From NCBI GenBank assembly GCA_030734395.1, contig JAUZTG010000014.1, positions 126,501 through 190,500 on the forward strand: DNA of 64,000 nucleotides, in the 5' to 3' direction. This DNA comes from Sarocladium kiliense. Its lineage: Eukaryota > Ascomycota > Sordariomycetes > Hypocreales > Sarocladiaceae. The notes beneath the pieces are model-generated. The model made no database searches. It saw nothing but the letters and a program-made list of their open reading frames with translations, and had not been told where the DNA came from. Within the stretch, counting starts at the first letter, position 1. Each line of letters starts with the position of its first letter. This document shows positions 33,409-43,827 of the stretch, one piece after another. The translations under genes were made by a program, and so were the position numbers.

Positions 33409-34494
33409 ATGTCCGTCGGTCAATTCATTGGTGCCCTTTCCACCGGGATCGGCTTCTTCTCGTTCGGCTCAAGCCTTTTCCCGCCTGCTCCAGATAACAG
33501 TCCTTCGACTAGAGTCCGCATTGCCGTTGGTCTGGAAGGGAGCACCAATCCTCAAGACCCTGATGACAAGGAGGAGCTTACAGGGCCTGGTGGTAAGATT
33601 GGCAGTGTCCGAATATATAACAATAATGAGGAGTTCCTATCTGCCAGTGAAGAGAATGTGGACATTGGGTCGGGTGAGTTCTACGACTTCACCCTGACTC
33701 AGGGGAACAACCAGCAAGCCCCTTATGTCCAAGTCCGCCTTGCCGAGGGCTCTAGTCTTTGCATAGCCTATGTGACTGTCACCTTCGCGGACGGTCAACA
33801 CCGCGGCTGGGATGGTGGCTGAGGCTGGGCTTTTGGCCTGCCCTGGTTCTGGAGTGGCATTTTCGTGAGTCCCACTCGGTCCAAGATGTTCTCATGAACA
33901 AGGAAACGCAGCTAAGTCTCCGCATATTACAGTTCGAAGAGACTGAAGAAGAGTAAGTCAGCCATCCGCATCAACCTTGCACTCATTCTAACCAGAGGTA
34001 ACCACAGGCCTGGTATTTGCATTTGGCTTGACGGCCAAGTTGGCTCATTCAGCATCTACATGCCTACATTCAGCGGCGGCGGCAGCGATCAGCCAGTGCA
34101 AGATATCAACCACTACATCGGCAGCTCCGGATTCCGCGCCTACCAATATGTCGATGCAGACGGGGAGATTGTTCTCCCAACCAACGTTGCCCCAGACTGG
34201 AGGCGCGCGGTTCGCGAATCCCATCTAGTTGATAACCGCCTCGTCGTTAGCGACCATCCTCTTCATAACGCCACGAAGCTTTGCCACAGCTTGACCTCTC
34301 AGGGTCCCCACGTCGTGTCTTTGAGCGAGCGTGTATTCTGCGACATGGAGACTCGTGAGACCATGCCGCTTTGTGATGGAGGTATGAGCGAGGATTGCTT
34401 CCACTTCGAGGAAATGAAGGTAGCTCGCCGGGATGCGACTAAGGGCAGGAAGGCCTTCACGCAGATTCTTGACTGGACTCACGGAACAAAGTAG
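33409..34494 (+). pseudogene. Orphan gene with an in-frame TGA (possible pseudogene)
   Basis: Exons 33409-33864, 33933-33952 and 34008-34494 join in frame to 320 codons plus stop. All four splice sites are good (GTGAGT, TTACAG, GTAAGT, CCACAG). Codon 138 (33820-33822) is TGA, inside RGWDGG-stop-GWAFGLPWFW, where Trp would fit. The frame continues openly through this exon, a 20-base microexon and the last exon (GICIWLDGQVGSFSIYMPTF, YIGSSGFRAYQYVDADGEIV). If translation stops at the TGA the product is 137 residues. No family is recognised. The N-terminus is mildly hydrophobic (QFIGALSTGIGFFSFGSSLF) but is not a clear signal peptide. Possible readings are a recent nonsense mutation, a sequencing error or stop-codon readthrough. 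Only the first two have ordinary precedent, and the context is not the known TGA-CTA readthrough motif. Confidence 0.65.
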
Positions 34495-35208
34495 GGATCG
34501 AAAAAGAGCTCGACGCAAGTTCATGTTGTATTTTGTGGCCGTTGGACGTGCCCTGCTCATTGTCGGTCATCATTTTGCTGGGGAATAATCGTCCATGGTT
34601 GTCGAAACACGTCGGGGACTGCAATCCTTTAAATGAGAACTACAATTAAGCTGAATGGTTACGAGTAATTGAGAGCTTTTCTGGGGATTATAAAAGAGAT
34701 CCAGTGTCTGAGTAGTCTATGAATGTGATCAATTCGCAACCGAAGAATGCTGTTCTTCTGGAAAAAGTATAGGGTAGGTGATCAAGATTCATCCCTGTAG
34801 AGAGCATGCTGCTGGTCGAGTATCCAACACAAACGGGCGACATGGTACATCAGCCAGGCATAGTAGGCTTGACGAGACCCTGCGCGGCTTAGGAAGACCT
34901 GCAGATAATCTTAGACCTAAGGTTGTGAACACGTCGCCAGTTTGCATACGCTGTAATGTCAGGTTTCCTCAGTCAAACCCTAACCCTTGAATGACCCACT
35001 TTTCTCCAGCTGCCTCTGCCTCCAGCTTCCCGATTTTCGATCCTAGCACAACATCTGAACATCTCCAAGCCATCTACAAGTTTACTCAACACCACCACTC
35101 CACCACCGCGCTACTTGCCTGACTGTAATTGAGGACCAGCGACGATAGCGCACCAGAGCTCTCGATTGCCTAGCCTTTGTCGCCGCGTTCCGCGCGTCCG
35201 CCGTCAAG
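34495..35208. other. Intergenic, promoter of isy1
   Basis: About 710 bases. No gene is seen. A telobox-like element at 34974-34989 is listed separately. Confidence 0.5.
34974..34989 (+). promoter_or_regulatory. Telobox-like element upstream of isy1
   Basis: CAAACCCTAACCCTTG contains about two telomere-type CCCTAA units, 220 bases before the isy1 ATG. Short interstitial telomere motifs bound by TRF/Tbf1-like factors are known in promoters of growth-related genes. Function here is inferred. Confidence 0.4.
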
Positions 35209-36008
35209 ATGGTACGCATCTCCCTTTGTACCACCTCATAGACTCTTTGTCAAAACCTAGCTAACGATCCTGTCTCCAGGCACGTAACTCTGAGAAAGCC
35301 CAGTCTATGCTCTTTCGCTTCCGTGAGGCGCAGGCAGCTGACCTGGGCATCATCGACGCCGGCCGTACGCGACGCCCCCGTGTGATCACCGAGGTCGACT
35401 CCATCCCAGCCTGCGAGAAATGGCGCGGCCAGGTCCTCAAGGAGATCTCGCGCAAGGTTTCGCGAATTCAAGAGTCCGCCCTCAGTGACTACCAGATTCG
35501 CGACCTCAACGATGAAATCAACAAGCTTATGCGCGAGAAGCACATGTGGGAGGTACAGATCCGGAACCTTGGCGGACCGAACTATATGCGTGGAGGAGGC
35601 AAGGTCTATGATGAGCAGGGCCGAGAGATTCCAGGTGGCGGCAAAGGATATCGGTACTTTGGACGCGCGAGGGAACTTCCCGGTGTCAAGGAGCTATTCG
35701 AAGCTGCCAGAGCCAGCAAAGAGGACAAACAACCCGAAGAGAAGCGCGACGTACGGCGGAAGGTCGACGCGGCATACTACGGCTACGCTCCCGACGAAGA
35801 AAGCGATTCCTTACTCAAGTTTGAGGCCGAGAAGGAGAGACAGGCTGTCGAGGCGTTGTTGCGGGATGGACCACAGCAGCCGCCCGAGGGATGGGAACCG
35901 CTACCAGGAGATGTAGGCGACGGGAAGGTCTGGGAGCTTCCGACACTGGAAGAAGTGCAGGAGGAGCTCATTGACCGAAGGCGACGGAAGCTTCTGGATC
36001 AGCTGTGA
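35209..36008 (+). CDS. isy1: Pre-mRNA splicing factor ISY1
   Basis: Exon 1 is only the start codon (35209-35211), followed by an intron GTACGC...CTCCAG. Exon 2 is 35280-36008. The product is 243 residues, usual for the family. The N-terminus MARNSEKAQSMLFRFREAQA is the hallmark ISY1 start and needs the spliced ATG. The rest contains SIPACEKWRGQVLKEISRKV, RDLNDEINKLMREKHMWEVQ and YRYFGRARELPGVKELFE, mostly charged alpha-helix. ISY1 belongs to the NineTeen (Prp19-associated) complex in the catalytic spliceosome, where it helps position the branch helix and affects splicing fidelity in the nucleus. The gene is intact. The exon that carries nothing but ATG makes the start dependent on a very 5' splice event. 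Confidence 0.95.
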
Positions 36009-37779
36009 AGACGCGGTTATTGGTACGAGACGACGGACATCGTATTCGACCATGGACACTTGTCAAACACATGGCCATTGAGGAGGTTCTCAGGCGCACG
36101 TCGGACGGACCCGACAGTCACTGGCGCCCTGGATCACCTGCTCAGGCAGTATCGGAGCCTCTCATCCAGTCACACACAGCTTACGCTCCCACGTTGGTGG
36201 AAGACGTCACTGGATCTGCACGCTCAGTCCATGCCAATAGCACAATGCGGCGTTGAACGACGGACCCCAGCATGCTTCTTGCAGAGTCGTGAGCACCAGC
36301 TGATTCTACAAGCGCGGCACAAGAGATGGCCATCCACCGCTCGCGCTGGGGCAGGACGGCGGTCTGGGGATCCATTGGTAAATGCGCTGGGCTGGATGCC
36401 CATTTTGCTCCGCCATCATGCTGCTGGATCGATGGATCTCGGCAAATCGCCGTCGACTTCATTCTTGGGAGAGACGGCATTGCTTCAGCGTAACGTCATC
36501 AGTTGAATCTGACAAATGATCTAAAGCACCAGCAATGTTGCACCCTGGCTGTGACTGTTTTGTCGCTCGGAAATATTTTCGTCATCCATGCGAGGATCAT
36601 AGTTAAACCTGCCGTTCGCAATAGACCCGGGATGGGGCTGCTTGTAGTAATAGCGTGTTCTGCCGGCGCAGATCTAGCAGCCATTAGACTGGGCGACTGG
36701 GCCCCCGCCATGAGGTCAGAAAGCAGGCTAAAGCAAGACATTTGTCGCTTGACGTTCAACGGTGATGCATCCTGTAAGGCTGACACGTTTGCAGCTGCCT
36801 CTCAAATCGTCTCTGTTCGTGGAAGGGGATGTCCCCTTCGCAGAGCAAGGCAGGTCTTTGCTACCATACAGGACATAGGTGACAGACAAACGAACCGTGG
36901 AGAACGAAGGGTTGCATTTTGACCCCCATGATTGATTGTCAGGTCGGCGCCGCCGTACCAAATTAACATTAGACACACCACACACTGTCCTGAAATGGCT
37001 GCGAACCCCTGTTCTCTAGACGCAGGTGTTCCCTTGGCGGGCCCTGCGCCGTCGATGATACCCCTGATTCTCACGCACTAAGCCCAAGGTCATCTCGCTG
37101 TTTTGGGCCTTCCTGCAAGGTACCCGGGCGGAACAGTGGACGGCGTCGTATCGTTGGTGGAGGCAATTGCTGGACATGTTCCCCTGAAAGAGGCGGCGGA
37201 TGGAGAGACGAGCCCAGCCAGACAGACAGGATGAGGCAAGACAGTCATTGAGGCCATCCTTCTGACCCTCCCCCTCTGTCGGCACTTCTGTCTCCTTGTC
37301 CTCCCCCCTCTTGCGGCCAATACAGCCATTTAGCTGTGCAGTGTCGAGGTTTGCGACACGTCCTTTCTTTCATGCTACTCACCTCACTGCGATTGTGACT
37401 TGCGCGACAAGAACTGCTTCTCTTTCGCGACGAAATCCTCGACGGGACCCCGCGACCGATATCTCATTCGGTGACCCCCTGAGACGCCACCTGCGAACCC
37501 TACGCCCACACGCAAACACGTTGCACGACAGTGCATCGTTACGTTTCTTCTTCGTCTTTCCTTTCGCCAGTTCGTTTTTCGAATACCCTTTTCGTTCAGA
37601 CTCGACCGTTACACAGCAGCCGTCGACGGCAGCTTTATTTCTCCATCTGGGCTGGAGACCGCCGTATAGTCACGGACCGACTACTAGAGGCGGCTGTCAT
37701 CACATCATCCTTGTATCCAGCGACGCAGGACAGCAAATCCAGGCTTTTTAAATCCCCGGACACAATCAGACTGCTCATC
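36009..37779. other. Long intergenic region, leader of the following gene
   Basis: About 1.8 kb without a supported gene. The right end (about 37300-37779) is rich in short pyrimidine runs and is probably the promoter and 5' UTR of the Ser/Pro-rich protein gene. Frames of 80-150 codons at 36060-36922 lack recognisable content. Confidence 0.45.
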
Positions 37780-40211
37780 ATGGTGTCCTTCTTCGGCATC
37801 AAGTTGGGTAGCGACCGGAAAAAAGACAAGGCCCAGTATGTTTTATTACACCTTCAACTCTCCACGCGAAGCACTGCCCAGAAAGCTAAGCTGACGTGTG
37901 TAACAGGAAGCAACAGAATGATAAGACATCACAGACGAGGAAGGGCTCCAGCACTGAGAAGAAGACAGGCCGCGAGAGCCAATACTTCGGCAATAACTTC
38001 TCCCGTCCCAATGCCTCTGCCTCACCGAGACCAGGAACATCATACTCAACTCGACGGACGACTCTGTTCCACCAGCCTTTCACATTCCCACCTGCGAGCT
38101 CATCCATGGTTGATCTTGCGCCACCCGGAAGACGGCCAAGTGTTGGCAGTTTGCGACAGGCCACTTCAGATGCTGATTTGAAAGGTTTGCGAGATCACAA
38201 CGAGTCGCCAGTGCCGCCTCCGGTGCTTTCACCCCCCTCAAGAAGACCAGGCACAGCAGATCGACCGCTGAGCTCAAGGAAGAGCGCGTGGATCAACCCT
38301 CTGGATGTGCACTATATTCGTGATCCTGCCCCGGTGAGCCAACCCGATACACCACAGACGAATGGAGGCTCGGCGACGATGAGTCCCTTCAGCGACTTCG
38401 AATTTGGCCTGGCACCCAAGAATTCTGCTGCCAGCAAGGCCGAGCAGTCAGCAACCGAAGGCTATCCATCGCCCCCGGCCTCTATCAACAGCATCGATCC
38501 CTTGACGTCGGTCCCAGCCGTGAACCCGGACAATCGCCCGTCCAGCAGCCGCCGCAACGCGCCGCCCAGTGGCCTTCGACGAGTCAATACCCTCGATGAA
38601 ATCGAAGGACCACCAACACCTGAACGTACAGTTTCCCAGACCAGCGAGGACCAGCACGCGACAAACGATAGCAGCAAGCCGGTGGTTCGTAACGTCCGTG
38701 CCAAGCGGGAAACCCTCGCTTTCCACCAACCACGGCAGCCCAGCATGATCATGGACTTTGATGGCCTTCACGAGAAGCGCTGGGAGAGAGACGCCAATGA
38801 CGACAGCAACAGGTCACCCCCCGCCGAAGGCTTCGAGGGCAACTTTGCCGCTTTCGACTTTGGCGAGACTGTCCGCCGGGCCAGCATCAGCATGTCCATC
38901 GCGCCCGACGACAAGCGAAGCACAGCGCACACCATGCACACCATCAGCAACTTCTCCGGACACCCAAGCCTGGATACCATGGGCAGCGCTCTTGGCGCGC
39001 AGTGGCCCAGCCCACCCACGGATGCGAACGACGCCGCGGGATTCGGAGGATACCGTGACCGTGCCCTCAGCGACGCTCGTTCCTTTGCCTCACTCAAGCG
39101 TGAGGAGACTACCCGACCACCTGCTCCTCCCACCAACCTAGACAGCCCGATCATCCCCCCAGATCACTTCCGCACAAGAGACCTGATCCCACCCAGGCCA
39201 CACACTTCCGGTGGCCCTCGCCCAACCACAACAGGACCACCTTCAGCTGCGACAGGGGCTCACCGTGGCGCCCTGACCGGCTTAGATCCACCTCCCCGAG
39301 GCTTCCTCTCCCGCCCCCGTGTTGGGTCTGCCTCGGGCCCAAGCACCCGCGCACCTCCAAAACCACTTCAGCTCCGGCCGCTTGCCGACCGCTCTGATCC
39401 CAGCCCAAGGAACAGCCCTTTCGGGCCCCCACCTGAGGAGGGAAGCTATGTACGCTCTGAGGGCGAGTCCCGTCAACCGCCAGAGGCTTCTCCCTATGGC
39501 CCTACTCTCGAAGGGGAGGGCAACTACATGCGCAGCGAAGGCTCGGCCCGTCGGCCGCCAGAGGTCCCTGGCAGCCCCTTTACCCGCGCCACGCCCATTG
39601 AAGGGGACTTCCCTGTCTCCAAGGGCCTTCCTCGCGGGCGTCGACCAACTTTCCCCTCGCAAGCAACACCCACGAGTGAGGATACGACTGCGCCGTCTCC
39701 AATTCCCGACAACACAACTGCGTTGGGTCTTCCAAGCTGGATCGACCGCGCCTCAGCCCGCCAGTCCGCGATGCCAGCGCCTCTTTCTCCGCTACCGCTA
39801 CGCGGCGCCCCAACCTCCTCTCCCCGTCCACCCACCTCTCCTCACCGCCCGCTCCGCTCCGACGAGTTCACCTTCCCAGCTACACCAACCTCAGCCTCTG
39901 GCGCGCCCCGCCTCCCGAGCCCAACGTTCCACTCGCTCGAGAAGAGTATTTCCAGCTCGAGCGAGAACCTGGCCAGGACGTTTGTCGATTTCTCTTTCGA
40001 CTCCAAGCCGCTCATCTCACCAGTTCTGGGAGACTTTGGTGCGTCGTCTCGCGATGCAAGCGATAGCGCGGGTGGCAGGTCGAGTCCGAGGAGGGTAGAG
40101 GGCAGGACTGCGCCGCCGCGGCCGAGCCCGGTGACACTACCACCGTCTTCTGCGCAGGGAGTCAGGACGCCGGGAAGCCCTCCGGCAGAGTTCACGACCA
40201 GATTTATCTAA
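37780..40211 (+). CDS. Ser/Pro-rich, largely disordered hypothetical protein
   Basis: Two exons, 37780-37835 and 37907-40211; the intron is GTATGT...TAACAG, phase 2. They give 786 residues. The N-terminus MVSFFGIKLGSDRKKDKAQ is the only ordered-looking part. The rest is dominated by Pro, Ser, Arg and Gly with many PxxP, SP and RPxT motifs (for example PPVLSPPSRRPGTADRPLSS). A local near-duplication reads EEGSYVRSEGESRQPPEASP and then EGEGNYMRSEGSARRPPEVP at 39435-39570. No catalytic domain is seen. Basic SP-rich fungal proteins of this kind are often phosphorylated scaffold or polarity factors, but that is only an analogy. The first exon matters: without it the frame begins with no ATG in a suitable place. 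Confidence 0.78.
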
Positions 40212-40492
40212 GCTCAGGTCGGCGTACCATGAGTGGAGGGGACAGGCTTTAGGCCAGGCACATATTTCAGACAGAGGTGGTCTACATTCTTGTATATATT
40301 GCCCCAGGAGATACTTCCATTCCTAAATGGCCGGCGTATGGGTAGATATCTTATTTCTTGCTGGCAAGCGCAATGAATTTCTTACATTACGTTACAATGA
40401 CTCCCTTTCCAAGTGCAGTTTGACTCAAATTCGACATGTCCAAGACGCCAAGCTATGCTTACACTTTTTGTTTCCCGTGTTCGACCTCGCCT

Positions 40493-42052
40493 TCAACCCA
40501 AGAACGTCTTCAGGTTTCCTCCAATATTTTTCAAATCCAGCAAGAAAGTATCATGCCCGAACAGACTCATCTCCTCACTCAACTCCATGTGCGTCACATT
40601 CCTATTCCCACTCAGTCTCAATGCCTCAGCAACCTCGCGCTGCTGCCACGCTGGGAAGAGGATGTCGCTCGCCACACCCATGACGAGCGTCGGTGTGTCG
40701 CGTAGTGCGGCGAGGCCGTGGATCAGATCATCGGGTGGACGCGACGAGCCTGGCATGGGCGGCTGCTCTGCTGATGACTCGGATTGGGACCCGGGCTGTT
40801 CTTCATAGGGCTGCGAGGGCAGGGTTAGACTGCAGTGGGGATCGTTGGTAGGCGGGGCGGTGCCGGCTGCGAGTTGACGGGCATATTCGGCGCGACGGTT
40901 CTGTGTGGCGGTCTGGTTCTCGTGGCCGAGGTCGAAGAGATCCATCGCTTTGCTGACGTAGAGAAGGCTGTTGGCGTCGTACGTCAGACATGCCTTCTCA
41001 CCAGCGTGGTCCAGGTACGTCTCGATCAGGAAGTCCGGGCAAAGTGCCGGCGGTTTGCTGGGATCAGCCCTCCTCCGCCCGAAACGTTGCTCCCACTCAG
41101 GTCCGGAGCGGTAGGTGACTGTCGCGATCTCTCGAGCCAGCTTCATACCGGCGTGGGGAGGGACCTTGCCGTAGTAGAAGCCACGATTCCAGTTCGGATC
41201 CATCATGAGTACCTGGCGCTGGGTGTGTCGCATGGCGATGCTGTACGGGTGGCTGCGTGCACAGCCGCTGATGGACACAATTCGGCCGACGCGGTCGGGA
41301 AAGAGGATGCCCGCTGCGAGGGACTGCATGCCGCCCATGCTCGAGCCGACACTGGCGTAGAGCTTCTTGACACCCAGGCCGTCCAGGAGGCGGAACTGGG
41401 CACGCACCATGTCGTTCATCGTGAGAATAGGGAAGCGCGTGGCATAGCGTTCACCATTGCCGGGATCGACGCTGCTGGGGCCTGTCGAGCCATAGCACCC
41501 GCCGATGACGTTCGTGCAGATGACGTGGTACTTGTCGGTATCAAGAGGTGCGCCAGGCCCGATGAACTTCTCCCACCACCCTGGCATCGGATTGGCCTCC
41601 GTTGAGTGTGCATGAGACGAGGCGGAGAGACCTGTGTGTAGCAGGACCACGTTCGACTTGTCTGCATTCAGCTTGCCCCATGTCTCGTATGCAATGTCAA
41701 ATTCCGGCAGCGTGCCTCCCCAATCGAGAAGTAACGAGTCTTCGCAGTGGTACAGCTGGGTTGCCCCGGACGTGTATGATGGCTCGGGGCCGCTGGAGGC
41801 GTTTGTCGCCTGGAGAGTGGCGGATCTACTGTCCATGGCGTCAAGGCAGGGGAAGGCCATGGCGGGGTTGGAGGCTGCGCCCGATCGCCGAGATGGGGAG
41901 TTGTGAAAGTACCGAGACGAAGCATAGCGAGGAACTTGCGGCGATGCGCTGAGCGGCGATTTGTGGAGGCATTGAGTATTTGACGAAGGTCGGATCGAGG
42001 ATGTCGACGACAGGCGACGAGCTGCAGCGTAGAGCTGCCGTTGAGTCTTCAT
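40493..42052 (-). CDS. Mitochondrial CysA/MET2-family amino-acid O-acyltransferase
   Basis: A single exon of 519 residues from ATG 42052; the open frame continues upstream only without an ATG. Residues 1-70 are basic, Ser-rich and lack acids, which fits a mitochondrial presequence. The alpha/beta-hydrolase transferase domain follows: NVVLLHTGLSASSHAHST, YHVICTNVIGGCYGSTGPSS, LTMNDMVRAQFRLLDGLGVK and the nucleophile Ser238 in ASVGSSMGGMQSLAAG. The His is in MSLFGHDTFLLD. The family acylates the hydroxyl of homoserine (MET2) or serine (CysA, cysteine synthesis). The presequence and fungal pattern favour the CysA-type serine enzyme, but the sequence alone does not decide. A polar insertion of about 45 residues (GSQSESSAEQPPMPGS) precedes the last strand. 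Its promoter faces that of the next gene and holds three GATAAG sites. Confidence 0.88.
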   Translation of the reverse strand: MKTQRQLYAAARRLSSTSSIRPSSNTQCLHKSPLSASPQVPRYASSRYFHNSPSRRSGAASNPAMAFPCLDAMDSRSATLQATNASSGPEPSYTSGATQLYHCEDSLLLDWGGTLPEFDIAYETWGKLNADKSNVVLLHTGLSASSHAHSTEANPMPGWWEKFIGPGAPLDTDKYHVICTNVIGGCYGSTGPSSVDPGNGERYATRFPILTMNDMVRAQFRLLDGLGVKKLYASVGSSMGGMQSLAAGILFPDRVGRIVSISGCARSHPYSIAMRHTQRQVLMMDPNWNRGFYYGKVPPHAGMKLAREIATVTYRSGPEWEQRFGRRRADPSKPPALCPDFLIETYLDHAGEKACLTYDANSLLYVSKAMDLFDLGHENQTATQNRRAEYARQLAAGTAPPTNDPHCSLTLPSQPYEEQPGSQSESSAEQPPMPGSSRPPDDLIHGLAALRDTPTLVMGVASDILFPAWQQREVAEALRLSGNRNVTHMELSEEMSLFGHDTFLLDLKNIGGNLKTFLG

Positions 42053-42640
42053 GGCGGCGGATCGTGCAGAGTGATGGCAACTAAAACATTTGCAAGTCTG
42101 GAGAGACCCTGTAAACACCCCTCAATGCGAAGCAAGCCGAAAGAGGGCGACACGGGCGCGAGTTGAGGAGAGCTCCGAGCGATCGCCGCTTTGTAATTCA
42201 GATGCCGGGGTCGGAGTCGCGAATTCAACACTGGCGGCGGCTTTCGGGGATGACGCGATCTCACGTGGCCGCCGAGAGCAGCCGGCACAACAGTTTTGGA
42301 GCAGGCTCTCAGGTGGTTTCCGGGACATACAGCGGGGTTCATCCACCGGGAACGCCGCTCCTATCGATAAGCTTGGATCTGGACCCTGATTGACGATAAG
42401 AGATTACCCAATCGCGATAAGCCTCTTTTGGCGAGATCGCCTGGGGCTGACGTCAATCAGCTTCGTGAGGATGGCGACGCGAGCATGTCGCTGAATCTTG
42501 GTTTCTAGACCCTAGGCTACATCACGACTGCACGTACGTCAGCTGTCTACACGAGATCATGGCTGCCTATGACATGATATCCTGACTCTACCCACCACTT
42601 TCGACGACGTTCATTCTCCAGTCAACTACCCAACAGTCAT
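42053..42640. promoter_or_regulatory. Divergent promoter with three GATAAG sites and a TGACGTCA
   Basis: GATAAG occurs at 42366-42371, 42395-42400 and 42416-42421 in the same orientation, and the palindrome TGACGTCA lies at 42448-42455. GATA factors (AreA type) regulate nitrogen use in fungi, and TGACGTCA is a bZIP site. The sites lie 310-400 bases upstream of the O-acyltransferase gene and about 190-275 upstream of the gene at 42641. Binding is inferred. Confidence 0.45.
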
Positions 42641-43827
42641 ATGTTGACTTTCGTCCTCTGCCTCCTCGGGCTCATATATATCTTCGCACACATGCAGCCC
42701 TTTATCGACCGCCTGCGCGGCATACGCGCGGGTCCTGAGCTTTCTCAACCGCCACGATCTCGACGCGCTCAGTCCTCCAACTCCACCAGCGATGCGCCAG
42801 ATGACGACGACTCCTACAAGCCCACTCCCATTGACATCGTTGTCACTCGCATTCTCCTGACTCGAGGCCTCAAGCTCCCACCTGACATTGTCGATGCCAT
42901 CTTCGACTTTGCAGAGTACTGGGCGCATTCAAGTAATGAGATAAACTATCTCCTGGAACACAAGTCAGCTTTACGGATCAACGGGCGAAGCCCGAAGGAG
43001 GACCACTTCCTTCTGCGCTCCTTCCCCATCGGCCTCACTGGTCTTGATGACCGAGAGGACCTTGCAGACGTCCTGCAGTATGATACGAATGAGACAAAGC
43101 CCCGCCCACTGCGTCGTGAGCATTCACCGTCGCTCTTCTCGAAACTGGCCCAATATCCGACCCCGAAACTTGCACACCCAGTGCGCAAGATTGTATTCAC
43201 GACGAGGAGCAGGGACCAAGGCCTGGGCGTTCATCGCTCCAACGATATATATGACCAAGGCTGGACGTGGTTTGAGGCGGGTCTGGAGCGATTCGATGCG
43301 GATCAGACTTGTGAGTTACCCTGCTGCCACGGCTTTGGACATTGGCTGACCAGTCTTTAGGCGACGCTAGCTGTGTCAGCGACCTGCGGTACAAATCAGC
43401 AGCATCCGTTCCATCCAGTCTACCAATGTGTGCCCTTCGGCCTGTATACCCGAACTTCGCCGAGAAGCCAAGGACAGATCAATCCTCCGAGTCATTAGCG
43501 GACGCCGCTGATGGCGCGACTGAACCAGACTATGTCTACGAGCACGGCTTCATGCCACCGGAAGACAGGGTGATCCAGCGTAACCGGACAAGAAACCGAG
43601 AGATGAAAACACACGTTGTAGAGTGGTCCTGGACAGACGATATACACCCAGAATCAGACGGGGCATTGGAGCTCAAATCCAAGGGCCGGGGTCGCGCAAC
43701 TGGAGATGGTCGGTTTGTGCGAGACCTCAAGTTGGGCGATGTGGTCACGGTCTGGGGTAAGGCCAAGTTCCCAGCTTGGGTAAATCACATTGAGAAGGTG
43801 AAAATTGATGTCTACTGGGCTGTCTGA
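42641..43827 (+). CDS. Membrane-anchored hypothetical protein
   Basis: Exons 42641-43310 and 43361-43827; the intron is GTGAGT...CTTTAG and restores a Cys codon. They give 378 residues. A hydrophobic N-terminus (MLTFVLCLLGLIYIFAHMQP) looks like a signal anchor. A short polar, acidic linker follows, then a folded part with KLPPDIVDAIFDFAEYWAHS, the segment VRKIVFTTRSRDQGLGVHRS and DQGWTWFEAGLERFD. A C-terminal beta-rich part has HVVEWSWTDDIHPESDGALE and VTVWGKAKFPAWVNHIEKVK. The pattern of KIVFTTRSRDQG and a C-terminal W-x-W region occurs in many conserved fungal hypotheticals that I cannot name with certainty. The gene is intact. A role in an ER or other membrane compartment is inferred from the anchor only. 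Confidence 0.78.
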
